Positions 1 through 10,609 of a DNA stretch of 64,000 nt are shown piece by piece (position 1 is the first letter of the stretch; every line of letters starts with the position of its first letter). Under the pieces are notes generated by a model. That model was not told the origin of the DNA, did no database searches, and was given only the letters and a program-made list of their open reading frames with translations. This stretch comes from Apteryx mantelli (taxonomy: Eukaryota; Chordata; Aves; Apterygiformes; Apterygidae), in NCBI RefSeq assembly GCF_036417845.1, contig NC_089978.1, forward strand, positions 134,596,288 to 134,660,287. The letters are read 5' to 3'. The translations under genes were made by a program, and so were the position numbers.

Positions 1-3000
1 AGTTCCTCAAACTTTATCCCAATGCTGTGTTGAAGCTCCTCATATACAGCTGATGCCCCTTGTTTGAAAGAGATGTGTTTCTCCACTAGGAGCAGAAGCC
101 CAGTGATTCTGCGGGGGGACAGCTTTAGTCGTTCTTGTTCAGAAAGCGGTGGCAGCCCTTAAGCAACTGGCATTTAGAGTGTGGAAACATGTATTCCCCA
201 AGGGAGGCCTCTACTGGAAAAAATCAGGACTTCTTCAACATGAAAAAGAAATCCACTTTCTGTTTACAGGAGAAATTAAATTATGTAAAAGAAAGTGATT
301 AATGAAAGCATGAAACCACAAAGTTGCCTTAATGTAGGGACTTCTATGTTCTGCAAAAGCACACTGCTCAAGAGGCAAAATTAAAGGTTAGGTTTAGTGA
401 CTAGGAATTGTAACTAAAACAGAAAATTACTTTGGTCACAATTAAAACAAGAAAGAAAAAACAAACAGAGCAATTAGGACGTGTTGTACCTGCAGCCCAA
501 ATCTTGGTCATGAGTTCAGTACTACAGACTGCAGCCTTAGGAAGTTGCTGGCATGTGAATGAGCAAAAAGTGACAGTACAGCTTTAACAGCTAGATAAGG
601 AAAACTCGTTGCTAATCACTGGGCATGTAAAGGCATTTGTTTTACAAGACCACCCCCAAATCAAGAAAGGAGAAATAGCAGGTGCAACATCTAAACAGTC
701 TCCGTATATCATAAATATAAGATAATCCATATGTGAGCAAGATCCTTCTGGAATACCTAAAGAGGAAGACAAGATTCCTCACACGACAAGGTGCCTTGTG
801 ATAACCATAAAAATAGATGTGACCAACTGCATCATGCAGAGTTAAGTGGGTAATTAAAGGAAGGTTAATCAGAGGCATAACTACTAGAAACAGATGAAGT
901 TCTCTTCAACCTCTTAAAGACGTACAGCCAGAGAAGGAAGTGATGTTTTCCCTGAAGGAAGCCCATACCACATTATTTATCTTTTCTGTAAAAATGCTAA
1001 TATGTAAAAAATGGGCTTTGATTGATGAACTTGAACAAAGTAATGACCCTGTTTTGGGTAGCTGTAAATCCAGAGTTAAACGGCTGTACAAACATGATGT
1101 TGTTGTACAAGTTGTTAATTAGACTAGCCCTACCTGTCCTGGGTATCAGTGCACGAATTGCCATCTTGGGAGAGCAATCAGGTGATCCTCCCAGGAACAT
1201 CCCTACACTTGTTGTAGACAGACAAGACCACAAATTACCAGCTCAACAGATGTGTAGTGGTTTTGGTCTGTCTGAAAATGAGAGGTAAGTCCAGCAGTGC
1301 TGGGGTAAAAGTGAAATACATGAGGAGAGGGGAGTGTTTCATTGAGAATGTGAAATACAAAAGAGGGGAGAAAGTTTGCTTTGAGGGATTCATGGCTCAG
1401 CAAAAGAGCAATGAAAGATTTGAGCTTTCAGTGGGGTGAATCTGTACCAGAGGTTGAGGGGATGTAAATGCATAGTAGTCACAGGTATGTTAGAAGCAAA
1501 GCAAAGTGCAGTTATTTGGAGGATGTGGAAAACGTGCAAGGAGCAACTGTGGACACAGAAGAAAGGCAAGTTGTGTGTTCTTGGACTGAGAGCATCTGTC
1601 ACGCAAGTGCAAGGCAGAGAAATAGAAATAAAAGCACTTGAAGAGGGAAAGGAAGTGTGAGAGAGAAAAAATCATTTCATGGAGGAGTTAGGGTATAAGA
1701 GTGGTTTGCTTTGCAGGGGTAAGAAGCACAGAAGCAGATAGTCCCACATGTTTAAAGAAAGAGAATGAGAAAAAAGGTTATATAAAGATGCTGGGGAATT
1801 ACAAAGGGAGAAGAGGGAAGAGTGGTTAGGAACTTAAAAATAATAGCAGAGAATTGTGGAAGTGTTTGGTGCTGCTGAAGGAGGAGGAAAGAGTTGAGTT
1901 CTTTCAGGATGGGGAACAACCAGCAGAGAGAGGGTGTAAAGGGCCCAAGTACCTTAAGTACCTACTTTAAGTACCTACCCAAATCCTTAAGAGGACTTGG
2001 AAATCAGGTGTTAAGAGAAAAGGGACACAGTCTGGGAAACATCAGGACAATGTGAAGTTATTCTGAGGGCTTGAGAAACTGCTGAGATGGGATGAATTTG
2101 GAGTTCCTGAGAACCTCTAAGAAGAAAGGTTAGATGGTGTAGTGGGACTGGGGAAATAGAAAGAAGTACTAAAGAAGTACTGGGGGAAAGGGAAGAATAC
2201 AAAGGGAGTCCTAGATGTGCCCTTGGATGCACGAGTAGAGGAGATACATTTGACTGGACCAGGGAAATGAAGGAGAGGGACACAAGCATTCAGAGGCTAA
2301 GCAAAACCCCTGGAGCCTGAAAGTCACTAATGTTCCTGGGGCAAAAGAACTGCAGGGGAAGCGAGGTGTAGCTGTCTAGAGAATTTGGAAAAAAAAAAAA
2401 AAAAGGACAGGTATAGAAAAACAAGGACCCTAAGAGGGAAAGGTGGTTGTTTTTCCATACCTGCTTCAGACAAGAGGAAAGGACCAAGTATTTAATTAAG
2501 GGAAGAATATAAAAAGGGACAAGAATATTTTGAGAAAAGAGGAGTTGCCAGAAGAGAGAAGTATTATTTTAGTGTGTGTCAAACTAAAGGGCATATTTTG
2601 CAAGGCTGGGAACTATGAGAGGTGAGCACATGGAGTAAATGAGAAGGATTAGGAAGAGGAGGACAGTTTAACTGGAGAGCAACACCAATGTAGAAGGGTG
2701 TGGGAGTGAAGAGTGGAGGACAGTTTAGAGAAATACTCAATTTTTGGGAGCAGCCAGTGTTCTGGAGTGGCTGGACTGCAAGGAAATGACTGGTGTGTTG
2801 GTGATCTAGATGGGGATCTACATGAAACAGAGGAGGTTGTGCATAAAGGGCACAGTGAAGAAGTGAAGCAAGCATTTTTTTTTTTTTTAAACATTACCAC
2901 AGGGAAGAAGGGCAGATGCCAATGATGAGGGGGCTGAAGAATTACTGCTGGAAAGGACAACTTTTTGAGAGAAAGGATCTACTGGAGAAAAGTCATGTGA

Positions 3001-4924
3001 GTTGCCAGCTTACACCAAGAAACACAGGTAGAGAGGAGCTGCAGCTGTCCAAAGGAACCGGGGAAGAACTGGGAAGTAGAATGATTTTGGAAGGGCCAGG
3101 CCCCTTCAGTAAGAAGGATTTAAGAATGTGCATGTGCAAGATGGTTTAAGACAAGACTGGAGGGCAAAAGAGGAGACTCCACAGGTTGGTGGAAAAGAGT
3201 TACAGAACTGTTGGGAGGGGCATTGACACTTGAATGGGGGGAGTAGTTAGAGTGGTGTGAGGTGCCATGGTACTAGGAGAACAGTGTGCATGACAGTAGG
3301 GGCTGGGAAACAAACAGCAACAAACATTTGGGGAGGAAAGGATTGTTGGAGAATTACCAACACAAGTGTGTGTGTCTGGACAAAGGGAAGCTTGAGGAAA
3401 GGACAGCAAGAACAGGAGAAGGCTAGGGAAGGGCCATAGATCTACAAGAGAAAAGTGTTCAATGAGTTGAAGAACTGTGGAGGAGTTTTTTTTTTTTAAG
3501 AATTCAGAGGCCATGCACAGTCCAGAGGGCAGAAGGAACAGTACCACTTCACTATGGCAACACAGAGCTACAAGAGCTACATAGAGCAGGAAAGATGCAA
3601 CTCTAGTGGGGTTGGAAGAAAAAATTAAATATAGGCTGGTTGAGAAGGCAGGAAACACAACAGGAGAGGGAGCCATATACAGGTATACCCTGCTATCTGT
3701 TGAAAACTTGTTCCTCAAAAGTGTGACAGTCAGCAATTTGGCAGATAGCAAAGCAATGTTTCTAATAAGAATTAACATAATGAAGGGATGCATGAAAGGA
3801 CTTGCACAACAGTTAAAAAGCACAGGGACAGTTCCCTAATTATGGAACTTAGAAAAGCTGTGAAAGGGAATTATAGGAAGACAGAAAAGGAAGTCTTCAG
3901 CTGGCATGGGTGAACAGAAAAGGAGCTGGGGAATAACACAAAAACAGGGAGATGCACAGAGATAGAAGGCTGTGAATTTCTGAAGCAATGAGAGAAATAC
4001 CACAGAAAATGATGACTAGATATCAGAAAAGAGATGCCACTGCAAGATAACTATTTAGAGGGCTTATATACTGAAGAAAAGGTTGTTTACAGGCTGTTCG
4101 TACTGGAAACCTGGGGAGCAAATCAGAATGTCCTGAATAACTGTTTAACTCCATTAAAAAAAAAAGATATTTAGGACTATGGCAGCTGTGTTTTAAGTGC
4201 AACTTTGACCTTTATTTTGGCTGGTAAACAGGAAGACAAGTTGCATGAAGGGACAGCATAACCACATATAAGACTGCCTGTGTACTACAGTTCTACATCT
4301 TCCAAGAAGCATTGCAGAAAGTCTGGAAGAAACCCTCGGGGCTGAATTCAAGTATCCAATAGGCATGGATGAGTTACCTATTTTTTGAAACCTACATCCT
4401 TAGCTGTTAGATCTTTGAGATGGTAAATAATTGCTCGAAGGGCAGAACAATGGAGAAGTACAGAAATTTTATCTTTATTGCCTCCCTTAACCAAGTTAAG
4501 GCTTCCAACCCCAATGAATACTTCAGAGCTAGGCCCTGTCACTTCACAGGAAAGGCAGTTTCATTAACCAACTGTTGATGCTGTATTCCTAAGTGTAATG
4601 TTTTCTGTCTTCCTCACTACTATTTGGTTACTCTCCAGCTGAGTACAAGAAATTGACCCATTGCTTGTGATGAGAGCTGTCAGGCATGGAGCCCACTTTG
4701 ATCTATGGACTCCGATAGAAATCTGAGGAAAGGCCAGAGCAAGAACTAAAGCATCTAGAAACATCTGAAGGTTTTAGATATATCCATTTAAGAGAACTAT
4801 GGTTGAGGCTTTTCCCCAAAATTTGAAGGGGTTACAGCCCCTCAGAATGGAGCAGCTGATAGGGCAGCTGCACATTTAAAGGCAGAGCTTGAATTTCTAA
4901 TTGCACATTTAAAGAACTACCCTT
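1..4924. other. Gene-free region with long purine-rich stretch
   Basis: I see no exon-like or conserved coding sequence here. From about 1,290 to 4,080 the plus strand is strikingly rich in A and G (runs such as aggaggaaag and gggaagaaggg). This creates spurious Leu/Ser/Phe-rich reading frames on the minus strand. Short poly-A tracts occur near 2,388-2,404 and a poly-T tract near 3,486. Close to the CR1 junction the 13-mer tgcacatttaaag occurs twice, around 4,869 and 4,902. By synteny with other vertebrates this flank would lead toward TAPBPL/CD27, but none of their exons are visible. Confidence 0.6.
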
Positions 4925-4954
4925 TGAGCGCAGCTAACAGAGGCAGTGAACAGA

Positions 4955-4990
4955 CGCAGCAGTTTGCGCAGCAGTTTGCGCAGCAGTTCG
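4955..4990 (+). repeat. 12-bp tandem repeat in CR1 5' leader
   Basis: Three consecutive 12-base units of the form cgcagcagttTg occur here; the third has C in place of one T. They are followed by a partial degenerate unit. They lie about 40 bases upstream of the ORF1 region, in the part of CR1 expected to hold the internal promoter. A regulatory role is inference. Confidence 0.7.
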
Positions 4991-5030
4991 CGCAGAAGGG
5001 CGCGCGAAGGTACCTTCGTTTCTGTTCCCT

Positions 5031-6113
5031 GTGGTGTACGCTTCCTCAAGTATGGTCGTGACACGCCACACAGCGCGTTCCCCAGCGGCTGTTGGAGTTG
5101 CTGTGTCAGAGGCTGGGACCCAGATCGACCCTCTGACAGCAGATGCGGCTCTACAGGTCTCAGGCTGCAGGGAGTGCTTGGGGCCTCTCCGGGAGGCCTG
5201 GGCTGGCAGCCAGCTCTCCTGCAGGAGGTGTGCTGCTGTTGGCGAGTTGTGTCGTCAGGTAAGGGAGTTACGGGAGGAGGTCAGTAGGCTGCGCAGCATC
5301 TGAGAAGCAGAGCAAGAGATAGACAGGGTATTCTCGGAGACTGTACAGCTCCAGGAGTCCCAACCCCCTGCAGCAGTGGAGTTGCCAGAGGGCTCTGTGC
5401 CGTGTGAAATGGTACATCATAACATTGTAGAAGAAGACTGGAAACTGGTCACTGCTCATGGGAGGAGAAAGGCTCCTACTCCTCCTGAAGACCTGAAGCT
5501 GAAGAATAGGTTTAGTGCCCTCCAGGATGAGGAGGAGATGGGCATGGCTGCCAGGGAGGTACCTGGGACAACAGACCCTGTGCCCTGCCGGAATGCCCGG
5601 AAAAAGCGGCGGGTGATTGTTGTGGGGGACTCCCTGCTGCAGGGGACGGAGGCATCTATCTGTTGACCTGACCTCTTGTCTAGAGAGGTTTGTGGCCTGC
5701 CGGGGGCTCGTGTGAGAGATATCATGCAAAGACTGCCTAGGCTCGTCCATTCTTCGGACTATTACCCACTGCTGCTCTTCCATGTGGGTGCCAATGACAC
5801 CAAGGGCAAACTGGAGACCATCAAGCAGCATTTCAGAGCTCTGGGGATGGTGGTCAAGGGTCTGGGAGCCCAGGTCATCTTCTCCTCAATCCTGCCAGTG
5901 AGGGGGATGGATGAGAGGAGGAGGAGACGGACTTTCCAGGTTAACGACTGGCTGCGCCGCTGGTGTTGGCAACAGGGTTTTGGTTTCTACGACCATGGGA
6001 CCCTGTTTGAAGATCGACAACTGATGGCGAGAGATGGGATCCACCTCACGAGGCGGGGCACGCGGGTCTTTGCCAACAGGTTGGCCAACCTGGTAAGGAG
6101 GGCTTTAAACTAG
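5031..6113 (+). pseudogene. CR1 copy 1 ORF1 (esterase-like), two in-frame stops
   Basis: One continuous frame from ATG 5031 to TAG 6111-6113 is interrupted by TGA at 5301-5303 and TGA at 5664-5666. The first third carries a Cys-rich zinc-knuckle-like segment (CRECL...CRRC) and a basic/coiled segment. The last part resembles the SGNH-hydrolase/esterase domain of CR1 ORF1: VVGDSLLQGTE just before the second stop (the GDS block), then VGANDTKG, then [10 protein letters not shown] (the D-x-x-H block). Both stops are TGA where CGA (Arg) would fit, which is what CpG deamination produces. ORF1 protein binds RNA and is needed for retrotransposition. The inverted second copy retains only about the last 55 codons of this ORF. 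Confidence 0.85.
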
Positions 6114-6118
6114 GAAAG

Positions 6119-9050
6119 ATGGGGGAAGGGGAGAGTTATAGTGACAGGGTAGTTGGCAAAAGACTGCTCAAGTCAGGATGCCTCCAACAGGTGAATGCAG
6201 CCAGGGAAGTGCGCATGGGATGTGGCTATGGAGGACCCTCTTTTACCCCTCCTGGGAAACCTGCATGCTCGATCACCTCCCTGAAATGTCTGTACACCAA
6301 TGCACACAGCTTGGGGAACAAACAGGAAGAACTAGAGATATGTGTGCGGTCGCAGGGCCATGATCTCATTGCCATTACAGAGACATGGTGGGATAGCTCG
6401 CATGACTGGAGTGCTGTCATGGATGGCTACGTGCTTTTTAGGAGACAGGCCAGGAAAGCGAGGTGGTGGAGTTGCTCTTTATGTGAGAGAGCAACTGGAA
6501 TGTATGGAGCTGTGCCTAGGGGTGGATGAAGAGCGAGTCGAGAGCTTATGGGTAAGGATCAAAGGGCAGGCTAACAGAGGTGACACTGTTGTGGGTGTTT
6601 ACTACAGGCCACCTGATCAGGATGAGGAAGTCGATGAGGCCTTCTACAGACAGCTGGAAGTAGCCTCACGATCCCAGGCCCTGGTTCTCATGGGGGACTT
6701 CAACCACCCCGATATCTGCTGGAAAGACAACACAGCTAGGCACAAACAGTCCTGGAGGTTCCTGCAGAGCATTGGTGACAACTTCTTGACACAGGTGGTG
6801 GAGGAGCCAACAAGGAGAGGTGTGCTGCTGGACCTCGTACTAACAAACAAAGAAGGACTGGTGGAAGATGTGAAGGTTGGGGGCTGCCTTGGCTGCAGTG
6901 ACCGTGAGATGGTGGAGTTCAGGATCCTGCGAGGAGGCAGCAGGGCATCAAGTAGGATCGCAACCCTGGACTTGAGGAGAGCAAACTTTGGCCTCTTCAG
7001 GGACCTACTTGGAGGAATCCCATGGGTGAGGGCCCTAGAAGGAAGGAGTGTTCAAGAGAGCTGGTTAATATTCAAACATCACTTCCTCCAGGCTCAAGAG
7101 CGGTGCATCCCTATGAGTAGGAAGTCAAGCAAAGGAGGCAGGAGACCTGCATGGATGAGCAAGGAGCTCCTGGCAAAACTCAACCAGAAGAAGGAAGTAT
7201 ACAGAAAGTGGAAAGGGGGACAGGCCACTTGGGAGGAATATAGGAACGTTGTCAGAGTATGCAGGGATGCGACGAGGAAGGCTAAGGCCCGTTTGGAATT
7301 AAATCTGGCTAGAGATGTCAAGGACAGCAAGAAGGGCTTCTTCAAATACATCAGCAGCAAGAGGAAGACTAGGGAAAATGTGGGCCCTTTGCTGAATGGG
7401 GTGGGTGCCCTGGTGACGAAGGATACAGAGAAGGCAGAGTTACTGAATGCCTTCTTTGCTTCAGTCTTTACTGCTCAGGCCAGCCCTCAGGAACCCCAGA
7501 TCCTGGAGGCAAGAGAGAAAGTCTGGAGAGAGGAAGACTTTCCCTTGGTGGAGGAGGAGTGGGTTAGAGATCATTTAAGCAAACTTGACACCCACAAATC
7601 CATGGGCCCTGATGGGATGCACCCACGAGTGCTGAGGGAGCTGGTGGACATTATTGCTAAGCCACTCTCCATCATCTTTGAAAGGTCATGGAGAACAGGA
7701 GAGGTGCCTGAGGACTGGAAGAAAGCCAATGTCACCCCAGTCTTCAAAAAGGGCAAGAAGGAGGACCCAGGGAACTACAGGCCAGTCAGCCTCACCTCCA
7801 TCCCTGGAAAGGTGATGGAGCAGCTCATCCTGGAAGCCATCTCCAAGCATGTGGAGGACAAGAAGGTGCTCAGGAGTAGTCAGCATGGCTTCACCAAGGG
7901 GAAATCATGCCTAACCAATCTGATAGCCTTCTATGATGGAATGACTGGCTGGGTAGATGAGGGGAGAGCAGTGGATGTTGTCTACCTAGACTTCAGCAAG
8001 GCTTTTGACACTGTCTCCCATAGCATCCTCATAGACAAGCTCAGGAAGTGTGGGTTAGATGAGTGGACAGTGAGGTGGATTGAGAACTGGCTGAATGGCA
8101 GAGCTCAGAGGGTTGTGATCAGTGGCACAGAGTCTAGTTGGAGGCCTGTAGCTAGTGGTGTCCCCCAGAGGTCAGTACTGGGTCCAGTCTTGTTCAACTT
8201 CTTCATCAATGACCTGGATGAAGGGACAGAGTGCACCCTCAGCAAGTTTGCTGACGATACAAACCTGGGAGGAGTGGCTGATACGCCAGAGGGCTGTGCT
8301 GCCATTCAAAGAGACTTGGACAGGCTGGAGAGGTGGGCAGAGAGGAACCTCATGAAGTTCAACAAAGGGAAGTGCAGGGTCCTGCACCTGGGGAGGAATA
8401 ACCCCATGCACCAGTACAGGTTGGGGGCTGACCTGCTGGAGAGCAGCTCTGCTGAGAAGGACCTGGGAGTGCTGGTGGACACCAAGTTAACCATTAACCA
8501 GCAATGTGCCCTTGTGGCCAAGAAGGCCAATGGTATCCTGGGCTGCATCAGGAAGAGTGTTGCCAGCAGGTCCAGGGAGGTGATTCTCCCCCTCTACTCA
8601 GCCCTGGTGAGGCCACATCTGGAGTACTGCGTCCAGTTCTGGGCTCCCCAGTACAAGAGGGATGTGGCACTACTGGAGCAAGTCCAGCGAAGAGCCACAA
8701 AGATGATTAGGGGACTGGAGCATCTCTCTTATGAGGAAAGGCTGAGAGAGCTGGCCCTGTTTAGCTTGGAGAAGAGAAGGCTGAGAGGAGATCTTATCAA
8801 CGTGTACAAGTATCTGAAGGGAGGGTGTCGAGAGGATGGGGCCAGACTCTTTTCAGTGGTGCCGAGCGACAGGACGCGAGGCAACGGGCACAAACTGAAA
8901 CACAGACACTTCCATGTGAACATGAGGAAAAACTTTTTCACTGTGAGGGTGACAGAGCACTGGAACAGGTTGCCCCGAGAGGCGGTGGAGTCTCCTTCTC
9001 TGGAGATATTCAAAACGTGCCTGGATGCAATCCTGTGCAATGTGCTCTAG
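6119..9050 (+). pseudogene. CR1 copy 1 ORF2 (endonuclease/reverse transcriptase), frameshifted
   Basis: ORF2 begins at ATG 6119, five bases after the ORF1 stop. It shifts frame near 6,443, where copy 2 reads aggaaagacagg and this copy reads aggagacagg (two A's lost). Downstream it stays open to TAG 9048-9050. The N-terminal apurinic-type endonuclease shows [14 protein letters not shown] and [10 protein letters not shown]. The reverse transcriptase shows [28 protein letters not shown], and the catalytic FADD at roughly 8,250. The usually invariant PQG(S) motif reads PQRS (codon AGG at 8169-8171), which is expected to impair polymerase function. The C-terminal CR1 domain ([30 protein letters not shown]) is complete. 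Confidence 0.92.
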
Positions 9051-9130
9051 GTGACCCTGCTTGAGCAGGGGGGTTGGACTAGATGATCTCCAGAGGTCCC
9101 TTCCAACCTCAGCGATTCTGTGATTCTGTG

Positions 9131-10109
9131 AAAGCCTTGGTCTTGCTTTGTAGTGCTCATGATTTGTCCAGGATAAGAGACTCAACAGGAGCAGCAGAGG
9201 TGCAGATGCTTTAAGGGATAGCGCTTCTGGCAGAAGGTGCTCCCAACAAAGCATGAAACTTTAAACCCCTACAACAGGATTTATGGTCAGACACATGCAC
9301 CTCTTTGCAGGCCTTCCTCCCATGACTCATGAGCTGGACAACCCCCAGAGCAGTTTTTGGCCTACTGGGAATGAGGCAGCATGTTTAGTGCACAGGTTTG
9401 TCCTTCAGAGCAGCTGGTTATGGAGAGCACTCAAGTCCCTAGGATTGGCTAGGGACAGTGTAGTCCATGGTCTGGAGACTTGTGTTCTTAGAAAGCAAGA
9501 AAAAAGAACAAGCTTGAGGACTGTAACAGAAGAAGGCACACTAATTGGCAGGAATTGTAGTTGGACTCATTTAAGTTTTGCAGAGCTGATCTGTATTGAA
9601 GTTTAGATTGCACATACTGCTTTAATCCACTGGACAGTCCAGACACTTATTTTCAAAGATGAAAGTCATCTTTGAAAGAGTTAGACTACCTGCACTGCTC
9701 CAATTTCACCATTTACCATATATTGTTCTGATATGGTCTCAGTGATGTTTAGACTGGAGCTAAGCTAACACAGATGTGTTAATCACCAGAGAACCACAAG
9801 CCACAGTGAATACTGTTTGGCAACCTAGACTATGGCAGGGGCAAATTAGGGCACCAACACCTCATTTTAAAATAAGTCAGCACTGGATAAGACTCTTATC
9901 CCTAATTAATGAGTTTCAAGTGTACAGTGAAGCAAAACAAGAGGGGCAGTCACTTACCTTTATTCCAGCCATGCTTTGAGATACGCTGTCAACAGCATTC
10001 TGCTCTTGGAGCTCTTCATTTAGGCCCTGAATGCACATCTCCCAACCTCACTCCCACCTCAAAAGGGAGGAGAATCTTTTCTGGTTGAAGGAGCTGAGGA
10101 TGGGTTACT
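9131..10109. other. Gene-free spacer
   Basis: This is unique-looking AT-rich sequence between CR1 copy 1 and the solo LTR. I recognise no exon, RNA gene or repeat family in it. Confidence 0.5.
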
Positions 10110-10609
10110 TGTTATGGAAAATCAAGCTCGCCGGCCTCCATAACAGGGTCTGACCCTAGGTTCCTGCTGAGGCAGAAGTTCGAAGTCAGATTGAAGAGAA
10201 ATAAAATTTAATGATACATGTGCGGTAATTACAGCTCGAGCTGGGTGCCTCCAAAGAGGGACCCCGAACAAAGAAATCCCTGGGCAATTATACCCTTACA
10301 ATCTAAATTCCCCACCCCTTAAGCGATAGTTTGGACCAATAGTAATAGCTAGGCCTGGGTTCTTCCCCTTCTTCACTGGGCCCCTTCATTGTCTCTAGGC
10401 AGGCTGCTTCTTATCTTCAAGGTCTGCTACTCCTGCCATCCGTGCAACTTCATCTCTCCAGCTTGAACCAGCTCTGGGGCCCCCTTTTACTTATCTAGGT
10501 AAAAATTCACAGCCTGAGGCCTAAGGCTGCAGCAAATTTAGCTACTAATGCTAAGCAAGTTATGCTAAGCAATTAATTCTAAACAGATTCAGTTCAATAT
10601 TCTCTAACA
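10110..10609 (-). mobile_element. Solo LTR of an endogenous retrovirus
   Basis: A 500-bp element bounded by TGTTA...TAACA inverted ends and flanked by the 4-base direct repeat TACT (10106-10109 and 10610-10613), the signature of integrase-mediated insertion. Read on the minus strand it has LTR organisation: a U3-like AT-rich part, a TATA-like GTATAATTG (from plus about 10,298), a following GGGGTCCCTCTTTGG R-like segment, and an ATTAAA polyadenylation signal (plus tttaat near 10,208). No gag, pol or env sequence is attached, so it is a solo LTR left by recombination. The 4-bp duplication suggests a class I (gamma-like) element, which is inference. Confidence 0.8.

Larger units (their letters stand above)
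4925..9130 (+). mobile_element. CR1 LINE copy 1, nearly full length
   Basis: A chicken-repeat-1 non-LTR retrotransposon in sense orientation. It contains a GC-rich 5' leader with a short tandem repeat, ORF1, ORF2 (endonuclease plus reverse transcriptase) and the diagnostic 3' end with two ATTCTGTG units (about 9,115-9,130). There is no poly-A tail and no obvious target-site duplication, both normal for CR1. At about 4.2 kb it is close to full length. The 5' edge is approximate, placed where the sequence changes to GC-rich CR1 leader. Both reading frames are damaged (two stops in ORF1, a 2-base loss in ORF2), so this copy should be immobile by itself. From about 5,940 onward it is almost identical to the inverted copy at 14,395-17,596. 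Confidence 0.95.

Noticed and set aside
3200-3823. Minus-strand ORF of 207 residues, hydrophobic and Ser/Leu-rich
   Set aside because: It lies opposite a purine-rich stretch, so codons are biased to Leu, Ser, Phe and Pro. There is no family motif or splice support.
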